From a virus: a DNA stretch of 21,424 nucleotides. The stretch spans positions 1 through 21,424 of the IMG/VR virus record IMGVR_UViG_3300025151_000360; one strand, given 5' to 3'. Below the pieces are notes generated by a model. It did not search any database. It was not told the origin of the DNA and saw only the letters and a program-made list of their open reading frames with translations. Of the stretch, positions 8,130 to 13,669 are shown piece by piece. Positions within the stretch are counted from its first letter, which is position 1. Each line of letters starts with the position of its first letter. The translations under genes were made by a program, and so were the position numbers.

Positions 8130-8400
8130 TCTGGAAAAGGTGAATTCTTCCTTTTTTTAACTGCTCCGGCTACGCCTGCGCGAAGGGAATCAGCAGGAAG
8201 TCCTTGCGCTTCGCTTGGACTTCGCTGTCTTTCTCTAACTAACTTGCCTACTTGCAGGGTAGCATGGAACCTGAGATAATCAAGACTGCCCAGGGCGAGG
8301 CGATACAACAGCCTCGGTCTTGACTAACTCAGAACCCATGCACCAACGAAAGGTGTAGGCAATTCAGTCTACTAACTATGATTCGTAAGGAGAATCTAAA
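8130..8400 (+). other. Structured leader before the orphan gene
   Basis: About 270 non-coding bases hold several consecutive inverted repeats. AAGTCC (8198-8203) pairs with GGACTT (8217-8222), with an inner GCG/CGC. CAAGAC (8281-8286) pairs with GTCTTG (8317-8322), with inner GAGGC (8297-8301)/GCCTC (8311-8315). GCACC (8340-8344) pairs with GGTGT (8352-8356). The composition is more GC-rich than the flanks. A T-run at about 8152-8158 follows a weak AAAAGG/CCTTTT stem. No tRNA features and no known riboswitch were recognised. It ends in a good ribosome site, AAGGAG. Confidence 0.45.
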
Positions 8401-9054
8401 ATGAAAGATACTTTAGAAAACTTGTTGATGGTTAAGAATATGGTTGGTTTTAGCGCCCAAGGCTCTGCAAATTGCTCTGCCCTCGGATATGCCAAAAGCA
8501 TAGCGAAGCGTTATGTAGTCCCGCAGGTCGAGCCAACTGTGGATAGCAGAGCCGAATGGGAAGATTCGGTAAATACAGAGATGGAGGATTGGCTTCTTGA
8601 CCAGTCTGGAAAATCTGAGGAGTATAATCCTTGGGAAGAACTGAATAAGTTCGCCTTTATTATCCATTCTCTGAATTTGCCGGAGCCGACCTTGGAAAAA
8701 TCTTTGGAGTATCTGATCAATGCGGATTTCACACCGCCGAGTAAGAAAGATATCGAAGAGTTGGTCGGCGAAGTCCGAGACGAGTTTAAGACTAAAGCCG
8801 AGGCTGAAGCCTTCGTTTTACAGTCTCTTGAAGAGGAGCATAAGGTTAGTTGCTCAGAGTTTGAAGAACTCGGATCGGAGTTGATCTTTATTGTCGAGGC
8901 TATGGTTGCTAATGCACAGCCAGTGCCTTTACCTGATGCGTTTAAGGTGAAACTGAGTGGCTTCGCTAAAAAGGCGGTTGATCGACAGCGTGAGCGTAGA
9001 GGTCTTGTCGCCAGTTTAGGTGACTGCAAACTGCTGAAACTCCTGATTATCTAA
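8401..9054 (+). CDS. Orphan 217-aa protein with its own leader and terminator
   Basis: I do not recognise this protein. It is acidic and mainly helical, with several E/K-rich helices (KKDIEELVGEVRDEFKTKAE at about residues 119-138, then EAFVLQSLEEEHKV) and a short hydrophobic C-terminus (KLLKLLII). No membrane anchor, signal peptide, zinc motif or nucleotide-binding motif is visible. The ATG has an excellent ribosome site (AAGGAGAATCTAAA). The gene stands alone between a structured leader and a strong terminator, and is richer in G and C than the neighbouring early genes. This is the organisation of a moron-like cassette expressed independently of the flanking operons. Acidic helical phage proteins of this size are sometimes inhibitors of host enzymes, but no function is assigned here. 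Confidence 0.75.
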   Translation: MKDTLENLLMVKNMVGFSAQGSANCSALGYAKSIAKRYVVPQVEPTVDSRAEWEDSVNTEMEDWLLDQSGKSEEYNPWEELNKFAFIIHSLNLPEPTLEKSLEYLINADFTPPSKKDIEELVGEVRDEFKTKAEAEAFVLQSLEEEHKVSCSEFEELGSELIFIVEAMVANAQPVPLPDAFKVKLSGFAKKAVDRQRERRGLVASLGDCKLLKLLII

Positions 9055-9061
9055 CAGGCAT

Positions 9062-9096
9062 GGGAGTCGGGGCTTCGGCCTCGGCTCCCTTTTTTT
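9062..9096 (+). terminator. Strong intrinsic terminator with UUCG loop
   Basis: A 12-bp stem (9062-9073 with 9078-9089, two G-U pairs) closes an exceptionally stable TTCG tetraloop (9074-9077) and is followed by seven T (9090-9096). It lies 8 nt after the stop of the orphan gene and separates that gene from the early operon. Confidence 0.95.
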
Positions 9097-9112
9097 GCTC
9101 GTCCTTAGATGA

Positions 9113-9126
9113 TGCGACAAGTCGCA
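9113..9126. repeat. Dyad TGCGACAAGTCGCA, copy 2
   Basis: This 6+6 bp inverted repeat around AA shares the core GCGACAAGTCGC with the copy at 8116-8129. It lies just after the terminator of the orphan cassette. Confidence 0.6.
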
Positions 9127-9306
9127 TAAAATTTTCTCGCTCGCTTGCGCTCGCTCGTAACAGCAAGAAACAGCAACGGCACTTCGCTACGCTCAGCCAC
9201 GGCCCTGGGAAAATGACTGAAATTATTAAGGCACGAAAGGTAAACTTTCCTTTAGATATAAGTGATTGTATTTAAAGGAAAACTTAAAGTTATAAGGTAA
9301 ACTAAT
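9127..9306 (+). promoter_or_regulatory. Control region before the early small-gene operon
   Basis: No gene is supported here. The first half holds GC-rich direct repeats (CGCTCGCT twice around 9138-9155, and CTTCGCTACGCTC at about 9182-9194). The second half has a perfect 9-bp inverted repeat, TTTCCTTTA (9246-9254) and TAAAGGAAA (9273-9281). A 10-bp direct repeat AAGGTAAACT occurs at 9237-9246 and 9294-9303, the second copy forming the ribosome site of the next gene. A promoter must lie here if the early operon is transcribed separately, because a strong terminator is upstream; I cannot choose convincing -35 and -10 boxes. The inverted repeat could be an operator. Confidence 0.45.
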
Positions 9307-9438
9307 ATGACATACAAAATAGATAAAGATAAGTATGTATTCTTTAACTGTAAAGGACAAGCAATAGTGTGGACGAGTAACTTCGATGATGCTATGATGC
9401 TTATCCGTGAATTCAATATGGAGAAACGTGATGCTTGA
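9307..9438 (+). CDS. 43-aa small early protein
   Basis: A short frame (MTYKIDKDKYVFFNCKGQ...) begins at an ATG preceded by AAGGT and ends inside the ribosome site and start of the next gene (ATGCTTGA, overlap 8 nt). Its last residues, MEKRDA, are encoded by the repeated junction sequence GGAGAAACGTGATGC. There is no recognised family. Support comes from the ribosome site, tight coupling and position as first gene of the run; because of its length it remains tentative. Confidence 0.55.
   Translation: MTYKIDKDKYVFFNCKGQAIVWTSNFDDAMMLIREFNMEKRDA
9420..9434 (+). repeat. Junction repeat GGAGAAACGTGATGC, copy 1
   Basis: These 15 bases combine ribosome site and start codon. Identical or near-identical copies lie at 9736-9750 and 9906-9920, each at the border of two small genes. 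Confidence 0.85.
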
Positions 9439-9736
9439 TACTCAAACTGTTGCCGATCTTAAGGTATTAATTAAACAAGAGTTTGATAAAAACTCTGAGG
9501 ATTTTGGTGTATTTGAGGACTGGTGGCATGCTCTTGTCAGGCCAGATTATCCTGTAAAAAAACTTCGTCGGCTAGATATCAACATATTTGATGGTGAAAA
9601 GTTTGGGATTCATCCTAGAACTACACGTTTACCTAAAGGTTATAATCCCAATGATACCGGCCTTCAATGTGTAGTTTATATCGTTGATGACAATCTTGAT
9701 ATTGACTATGACAATCCAATGAGACTTGAAATATAG
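9431..9736 (+). CDS. Small early protein, function unknown
   Basis: The 101-aa product starts MLDTQTVADLKVLIKQEFDK and continues with an acidic, aromatic-rich segment (FGVFEDWWHALVRPDY). It ends with an I/V/D-rich beta-like region (VVYIVDDNLDIDYD). I prefer the ATG at 9431 over an in-frame ATG at 9407, because 9431 sits exactly behind GGAGAAACGTG, a ribosome site used again by the next two genes. No family, membrane segment or metal motif is recognised. It is probably co-transcribed with its neighbours. Confidence 0.65.
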   Translation: MLDTQTVADLKVLIKQEFDKNSEDFGVFEDWWHALVRPDYPVKKLRRLDINIFDGEKFGIHPRTTRLPKGYNPNDTGLQCVVYIVDDNLDIDYDNPMRLEI

Positions 9737-9750
9737 GAGAAACGTGATGC
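9736..9750 (+). repeat. Junction repeat GGAGAAACGTGATGC, copy 2
   Basis: This copy is identical to copy 1. Its first G is the last base of the preceding TAG stop, and it supplies the ribosome site and ATG of the 56-aa zinc-finger-like gene. Confidence 0.85.
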
Positions 9751-9917
9751 CTCTGTGTATACATTGTAATCAGTATGTTGAAGATAATTCCGAAGCAGGT
9801 ATGACCAAAGACTTCAGGTATTATCACCCGGATTGCGTCAAAGAATCTGCAATGGATAAGTGGGATGATCTATACTATAATGGAGATGAATCCTTCACTG
9901 ACATAGGAGAAACGTAA
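9747..9917 (+). CDS. 56-aa putative zinc-binding protein
   Basis: The protein begins MPLCIHCNQYVEDNSEAG and has CIHC at residues 4-7 and HPDC near residues 27-30. This is a C-x2-C...H-x2-C set that could hold one zinc ion. The rest is acidic (DKWDDLYYNGDES). The ATG at 9747 is chosen over the in-frame 9726 because it lies directly behind the repeated GGAGAAACGTG ribosome site. It ends in a TAATG overlap with the next gene. The zinc ligand set is seen in the sequence; zinc binding is inferred, and no target or function is known. Confidence 0.65.
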   Translation: MPLCIHCNQYVEDNSEAGMTKDFRYYHPDCVKESAMDKWDDLYYNGDESFTDIGET

Positions 9918-9920
9918 TGC
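9906..9920 (+). repeat. Junction repeat GGAGAAACGTAATGC, copy 3
   Basis: One base differs from copies 1 and 2 (A for G before ATG), which creates a TAATG stop-start overlap. Confidence 0.85.
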
Positions 9921-10135
9921 TCAGAACAGAGATGATTGATAACTTAATTGATTGCTATACGATGAGAGAGTTAAGGGCTTTGGCTGATAGGTTAGGCATT
10001 GATCTTAACGATGATGATGGTAGTCATGCAGACATGGTATTCCTGGCTGACAGAATAGGTGATATACTATTTGATCCTGCGGGTAGTTACCATGAGTTCA
10101 ATAAGTTAGCGGAGGCGAACGATGAGCAAACCTAA
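9917..10135 (+). CDS. Small acidic early protein
   Basis: The 72-aa product (MLRTEMIDNLIDCYTMREL, then ALADRLGIDLNDDDG) appears to be helical. Its first 40 residues recall a small helical bundle in which a leucine-rich pair of helices is followed by an acidic loop. No family is assigned. It starts in a TAATG overlap with the preceding gene behind the third copy of the junction repeat, and its end overlaps the following gene by 14 nt, so expression is coupled on both sides. Confidence 0.65.
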   Translation: MLRTEMIDNLIDCYTMRELRALADRLGIDLNDDDGSHADMVFLADRIGDILFDPAGSYHEFNKLAEANDEQT

Positions 10136-10415
10136 ATCTTTTAAATCTTCCAGTGCTAAACTGGACGAAGATAAGGTAGAGCAAATCTACATTGAGTTAA
10201 GAGAAGGCACAAGTTTTGCGTCGATAGGCAAGATGTTTGATGTGTCTTATGCTACAATACAGAACGTAAACAAAGGTAAGTATTTCAAGATACCTGATGT
10301 GATCTATCCCATTGTAGATAGGCATCATAGATATGGTAAGGAACCTGTTGAACACAGTGAGTTCTGGGATACTTACTGGCCTGAGTCACCTATAAATCTA
10401 GGAGGTTTAAAGTGA
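10122..10415 (+). CDS. Helix-turn-helix protein, putative small regulator
   Basis: This 97-aa protein carries LDEDKVEQIYIELREGTSFA followed by SIGKMFDVSYATIQNVNKGK at about residues 13-53. That is a clear resolvase/Hin-type or sigma-region-4-type helix-turn-helix (SIGKMFDVSYATIQNV: A/G turn, then recognition helix). The remaining C-terminal half is short, with aromatic and charged residues and no catalytic motif. A DNA-binding role is inferred; it might regulate the nearby promoters or guide another early protein. GGAGG lies 7 nt before the ATG, inside the preceding gene. It is one of only two visible HTH proteins in the window besides TerS-like DNA binding. Confidence 0.7.
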   Translation: MSKPKSFKSSSAKLDEDKVEQIYIELREGTSFASIGKMFDVSYATIQNVNKGKYFKIPDVIYPIVDRHHRYGKEPVEHSEFWDTYWPESPINLGGLK

Positions 10416-10561
10416 ATCAAGAACTAAGCCAAGATGTTAAGGAAGCGATTGATTATATCCTGTTTAACTTTGAGTTAGCCGAGGTTGATATAATTCAAGA
10501 GCATTTATTGAAGCATCTTAACTGGTATATTGAGACAACTAATCAACAATGGGAGCATTGA
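10412..10561 (+). CDS. 49-aa small protein with GTG start
   Basis: A frame of 49 codons starts at a GTG in a GTGA overlap with the preceding stop and has an ideal AGGAGG ribosome site (10400-10405). The product (MNQELSQDVKEAIDYILF at the start, QEHLLKHLNWYIE near the end) appears to be a single helical hairpin. It closes the otherwise empty gap before the next gene. No family is recognised. The strong ribosome site and exact coupling are the main support. Confidence 0.6.
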   Translation: MNQELSQDVKEAIDYILFNFELAEVDIIQEHLLKHLNWYIETTNQQWEH

Positions 10562-10562
10562 T

Positions 10563-10805
10563 ATGTATGATCCGTATTCACCTAGTGGTTGGGACATTGA
10601 CGGTCATGGTTCTGTAGAAGTAGGCGATCTTATTTTTGATGACAATCAACTTATATGGATGTGTCTTGATGAGATTACATTGGAGCCTGTAACTGGTGAC
10701 CCAATGGAGACTAAGTTAGAGCCTGTGTTCTGGCTGTCTAGTAAGGATTTGTTTCGCGAGTTGCAGTTAAGTGAGAGTGAATTGATACCCTACTTAGGAG
10801 GTTAA
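10563..10805 (+). CDS. Small acidic early protein
   Basis: The 80-aa product starts MYDPYSPSGWDIDGHGSVEV and contains GDLIFDDNQLIWMCLDEI, a probable beta-rich segment, then a helical acidic end (LFRELQLSESELIPYLGG). The ATG at 10563, one base after the preceding stop and about 8 nt after GGGAG, is preferred over an in-frame start at 10530 inside the previous gene. No family is recognised. Confidence 0.6.
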   Translation: MYDPYSPSGWDIDGHGSVEVGDLIFDDNQLIWMCLDEITLEPVTGDPMETKLEPVFWLSSKDLFRELQLSESELIPYLGG

Positions 10806-10806
10806 G

Positions 10807-11028
10807 ATGCCTTGCAAATATTATTTTAGTGAGATACCCAACAATCAAGAAGGCCAGGAGTTTGTCCGGCTTATGAAAAAGCATCTAAATAAAGATAGAT
10901 ACTTGATGAGAGTGAGAGGTCAGCACTTAAAACCTGGTTTAAATTGGAGGCATTACACTTACGGCCAGGGAATTAAAGACTCAACCCATTTGAGAGTTTA
11001 TATCAATGAAAGTATTAATTGCCTGTGA
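10807..11028 (+). CDS. Small basic early protein
   Basis: The 73-aa product (MPCKYYFSEIPNNQEGQEFV..., MKKHLNKDRYLMRVRGQHLK) is basic with many aromatic residues. No domain is recognised. AGGAGG lies 6 nt before the ATG, and only one base separates it from the previous stop. It overlaps the start of the methylase-like gene by 23 nt, so it is part of the same transcript. Confidence 0.6.
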   Translation: MPCKYYFSEIPNNQEGQEFVRLMKKHLNKDRYLMRVRGQHLKPGLNWRHYTYGQGIKDSTHLRVYINESINCL

Positions 11029-11593
11029 AGAATCTCAAGCAGTAACCAAGGAGTTTAGAGCATTAGGTATTGATGCCTGGTCATGCGACACATTAGATTG
11101 TTCCGGTGGTAGACCTGAGTGGCATATCAAAGACGATGTATCAAAGCATCTCGAAGGATGGGATATGATAATAGCCTTTCCTCCTTGTACTCATCTGGCT
11201 TCTAGTGGTGCGCGATGGTTCCCAGAAAAGATAAAGGATGGAAGACAGCAACAAGGCATTGACTTCTTTATGATGATTGTTAATGCCAACTGTGATAAGA
11301 TTGCTATTGAAAATCCTATTGGAATTATGAGTACCAAGTACCGAAAGCCCGACCAAATTATTCAGCCTTATTGGTTTGGAGACCAGGCAAGAAAGTCTAC
11401 TTGCTTATGGTTGAAAGGTTTGGATAAATTAAAGCCAACTAAAATGGTTGAGCCTGATCTTTATATATGCAAAAACGGAAAGACATTCTCTAGAGATTAC
11501 ATGGTTGCTTTATCTGCCGGTAAAAATAGAGGACACTTAAGAAGTAAAACTTATCCAGGCATTGCATCTGCAATGGCAAACCAATGGAGTTAA
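11006..11593 (+). CDS. DNA cytosine methyltransferase-like protein
   Basis: The 195-aa protein begins MKVLIACEESQAVTKEFRAL, an AdoMet-binding motif I variant common in phage cytosine-methylase-like proteins, with WSCDTL as the following acidic strand. The catalytic loop is FPPCTHLASSGARWF (PPC, C61), and IENP (E102) corresponds to motif VI of C5 methyltransferases. It is much shorter than a complete restriction-type C5 enzyme, and no separate target recognition domain is visible. It would transfer a methyl group to cytosine, perhaps to protect phage DNA, or act as another cytosine-modifying enzyme. Its neighbour ArdC-like protein supports an anti-restriction setting. Family known from phages; activity inferred. 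Confidence 0.8.
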   Translation: MKVLIACEESQAVTKEFRALGIDAWSCDTLDCSGGRPEWHIKDDVSKHLEGWDMIIAFPPCTHLASSGARWFPEKIKDGRQQQGIDFFMMIVNANCDKIAIENPIGIMSTKYRKPDQIIQPYWFGDQARKSTCLWLKGLDKLKPTKMVEPDLYICKNGKTFSRDYMVALSAGKNRGHLRSKTYPGIASAMANQWS

Positions 11594-11594
11594 T

Positions 11595-11855
11595 ATGACT
11601 AGACAAGAACAGTTTGATAAGTTTGACCGTGAGCATCCTGAATTCTGGAATGAGTTTGAGCATCGTGCTTATGTTATGATGACAAAAGGACGCAAACATT
11701 ACTCTGCTCGTACCATCTTTGAGGTATTAAGATGGCATAGTGATCTGGATTCAGGTGGTAAATTCAAGATTCAGAATAACTGGATACCATTCTACGCTAA
11801 GAAGTTTAACGATATGTACTATGTAGATTTCTTTCTTACTAAAAACAGAGGCTAA
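11595..11855 (+). CDS. Conserved small phage protein
   Basis: This 86-aa protein (MTRQEQFDKFDREHPEFWNE; AYVMMTKGRKHYSARTIFEV; YYVDFFLTKNRG) has the appearance of a small conserved phage family in which a helical WxxF start is followed by KGRKHYSA and an RWHSDL strand. I know no function. The ATG at 11595, one base after the methylase stop, is chosen instead of an in-frame start at 11562, which would overlap more and lacks a clear ribosome site. The next gene follows directly. Confidence 0.7.
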   Translation: MTRQEQFDKFDREHPEFWNEFEHRAYVMMTKGRKHYSARTIFEVLRWHSDLDSGGKFKIQNNWIPFYAKKFNDMYYVDFFLTKNRG

Positions 11856-11856
11856 T

Positions 11857-12786
11857 ATGAAAGTTCCTGACAAGATAGCGAATGAGGTAAGGGATTCTGT
11901 CGTTGCTAACCTTACTAAATACAAGGAGGACATTGAGGCAGGGCTACCTGCACCGTGGAATCCTTGGTTTAGACCGTGGAAGAACGACGGTACAACCAAT
12001 ACTCTACAGCCTGTGATGGCTATGAACGGAGTATCTAAGCGTCCTTACAATGGATGCAACTGGTTCCTGCTTAACTTGCTAGTTAGTTATGAGTCGCCTG
12101 ATTACTACACACTGAATCAGATAAAGAAACTCACTGGTTCTGATATGCCTCTATCTAAGGAGGTGTTCCTTGAGGGCAGAGACATTGTATTCTGGAAGCC
12201 TATCAAGATTAATGATAAGGATTCCGGCAAGGAAAAGAAGATACCACTCGCTAAGACCTATAAGGTCTGGAACCGTGAGCAGATTGAGTCATGCGGTCAC
12301 GAACTACCAGAGGTTGCTGTTGCTATGGGTGATGACTTCGATCCCAAGACTGAGATAGATAAGTACCTTGCTAACCTGAATCTAAAGGGAGGCGTTCATC
12401 GTGGTGGTGACATGGCGTTCTACCGTCCGATGGATGACACGATAGGGCTACCTAATGACAGCGCATTTACCTGTGAGCATGAGCGTGAATCAACCAAGGC
12501 ACATGAAGGTGTCCATGCTACAGGAGCCAAGCACAGGCTAGACAGGAAGCGTGGTAGCAGGTTTGGTGATAGTGCTTATGCTTATGAGGAACTGGTTGCT
12601 GAGTTGGGAGCGGCTATGACCTGCCAATATGTAGGCATACCGCTTGAGAAACTACAGCATACACAGTATCTCCAGACATGGCTGACTAAACTGAAGGATG
12701 ATATGTCATTCCTATTCAGTGCCGCCGCTGAAGCAAGCAAGGGATTCCAGATGTTAACTGGCCTGGATCAGTCAGCATCTAAGTGA
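11857..12786 (+). CDS. ArdC-like antirestriction protein with zincin domain
   Basis: The 309-aa protein has the two-part layout of ArdC/DUF1738 proteins. The N-terminal single-stranded-DNA-binding part (residues about 1-165) contains PWNPWFRPWKNDG and RPYNGCNWFLL. The C-terminal metallopeptidase part has HEGVHATGAKHRLDR (HExxH at H216, E217, H220) and the downstream acidic YAYEELVAELGAA (E244/E245) for the third zinc ligand. ArdC proteins on plasmids protect incoming DNA from restriction, and some phages carry relatives. The DNA-binding and protease-like motifs are visible; the target is unknown. It ends the early run. A small gene on the other strand overlaps its last codons. Confidence 0.82.
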   Translation: MKVPDKIANEVRDSVVANLTKYKEDIEAGLPAPWNPWFRPWKNDGTTNTLQPVMAMNGVSKRPYNGCNWFLLNLLVSYESPDYYTLNQIKKLTGSDMPLSKEVFLEGRDIVFWKPIKINDKDSGKEKKIPLAKTYKVWNREQIESCGHELPEVAVAMGDDFDPKTEIDKYLANLNLKGGVHRGGDMAFYRPMDDTIGLPNDSAFTCEHERESTKAHEGVHATGAKHRLDRKRGSRFGDSAYAYEELVAELGAAMTCQYVGIPLEKLQHTQYLQTWLTKLKDDMSFLFSAAAEASKGFQMLTGLDQSASK

Positions 12787-12923
12787 TGGTCAAACTTAAC
12801 ACGCTTGTACGCAGTCTTAGGTTTGTGGTAGTGAGCCTTTGGCTTGTGGTCCTTGGCAACAAGATTACGTTGCCTATTCCTAAGTCGTTTAGCCTTGGCA
12901 TCTAACCTATGATTTGTTTCCAT
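12768..12923 (-). CDS. 51-aa basic protein, opposite strand between the two rightward operons
   Basis: On the minus strand an ATG (12923-12921) preceded by AGAGGAAAATTTAG opens a 51-codon frame. The product is extremely rich in K, R and H (METNHRLDAKAKRLRNRQRN; HKPKAHYHKPKTAYKRVKF). It overlaps the last 19 bases of the ArdC-like gene tail to tail and occupies a gap in the plus-strand genes that would otherwise be empty. The good ribosome site and consistent composition support it; its shortness argues for caution. It might bind nucleic acid. A divergent start would lie near the promoter element at 12976. Confidence 0.5.
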   Translation of the reverse strand: METNHRLDAKAKRLRNRQRNLVAKDHKPKAHYHKPKTAYKRVKFDHHLDAD

Positions 12924-12975
12924 CTAAATTTTCCTCTACTTAACTACCCTTAGAGGCTAAGTCATTGATTTATAT

Positions 12976-13009
12976 ACCTATTACTTTAGCATTTTGTATG
13001 ATATAATCA
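12976..13009 (+). promoter_or_regulatory. Rightward promoter, copy 2 of the 34-bp bipartite element
   Basis: The element reads ACCTATTACTTTA (12976-12988), 8 variable bases, then TATGATATAATCA (12997-13009). TGATATAAT at 12999-13007 is a perfect extended -10, predicting a start near 13014 and a leader of about 35 nt to the gene at 13049. Both blocks are identical to those in front of the leftward operon (8056-8089, opposite strand). The upstream block centres roughly 32 bases before the predicted start, as activator boxes of phage middle promoters do. Confidence 0.8.
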
Positions 13010-13048
13010 AGTATTACATCAACAACTTAGGAGTGAAAGGTAATATAG

Positions 13049-13669
13049 ATGACGGCTAATTTCTTACTGGATCGTATTGTCAGGAAGGGATTGACGTTGA
13101 TGAAGAAAGTTCAGTATGACAGGAGTAAATCTGACAGCATACCTATTGAGGTGTACAAGACTAGATGCCTTGGTTACATTGAAAGAGTCAATGAGTTAAA
13201 GTATTTAAAATCTGAAGACCTTGAAGATGCTAAAAAGAAACTGTTTAATGTATACTTCTATCTTCAGTCAGTGTCAGGACCAGAGAGGCAGACACCACAT
13301 CAAACTGAAATCTCTATTGAGATAGTAAGTAAGGCATTAGATCAGGCTGTTGCTGATGACTATGGTAAACGTACAGGAGGACTAGGGTTTAGTGTTACGC
13401 GAGGATTGACGCTCACGGAAGAAGCAGGTGAGCCTATTAACCACTATTTCCGTAAGGTTAAGAAGCGTCCAGTGTATTCCTTACTGCCTCCTATAGAAGA
13501 CAATCCGTTAGTGACGCCTATAGAGGAGCATATAGTAATGAAACAGACAATGCAGGAGTGGCGTGATGAGATGGCTAAACAAAAGAAGGAAATATTAGAT
13601 GCGAATAAACTGTCAAGACTGCACCCACAAGGAAGCGACACAACTAAATCCGTTTCCGATGTGCGATAG
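13049..13669 (+). CDS. First gene of the metabolism operon, function unknown
   Basis: The 206-aa product is charged and helical, with no membrane segment. Visible stretches are SIPIEVYKTRCLGYIERVNE, then YLKSEDLEDAKKKLFNVYFY, and a K/E-rich C-terminal helix ending in a polar tail. I do not recognise a family. The ATG at 13049 follows AAAGGT and AGGAG at longer spacing; an alternative in-frame ATG lies at 13100. The gene is the first behind the promoter at 12976. Its last 71 bases overlap the next gene in another frame. It may be a regulatory or DNA-associated protein, which is only a guess from its place. Confidence 0.65.
   Translation: MTANFLLDRIVRKGLTLMKKVQYDRSKSDSIPIEVYKTRCLGYIERVNELKYLKSEDLEDAKKKLFNVYFYLQSVSGPERQTPHQTEISIEIVSKALDQAVADDYGKRTGGLGFSVTRGLTLTEEAGEPINHYFRKVKKRPVYSLLPPIEDNPLVTPIEEHIVMKQTMQEWRDEMAKQKKEILDANKLSRLHPQGSDTTKSVSDVR

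Noticed and set aside
8051-8308. Minus-strand 85-aa frame across the control region
   Set aside because: It contains the promoter element and hairpins, has no convincing ribosome site and has a composition unlike the neighbouring proteins.
7740-8400. tRNA gene in the large control region
   Set aside because: No T-loop consensus, no acceptor-stem pairing and no clover-leaf arrangement was found on either strand.
8511-9029. 172-aa minus-strand frame opposite the orphan gene
   Set aside because: It is serine-rich, has no ribosome site and lies wholly within the better supported plus-strand gene and partly across its start region.
9130-9200. GC-rich CGCTCGCT-type repeats as a CRISPR or REP element
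   Set aside because: The units are too short and irregular, have no spacers and do not form a stem; they are direct repeats of simple composition.
9060-9275. Plus-strand 71-aa frame after the orphan gene
   Set aside because: Its first part is the terminator stem and T-run; the translation is serine-rich and without a ribosome site.
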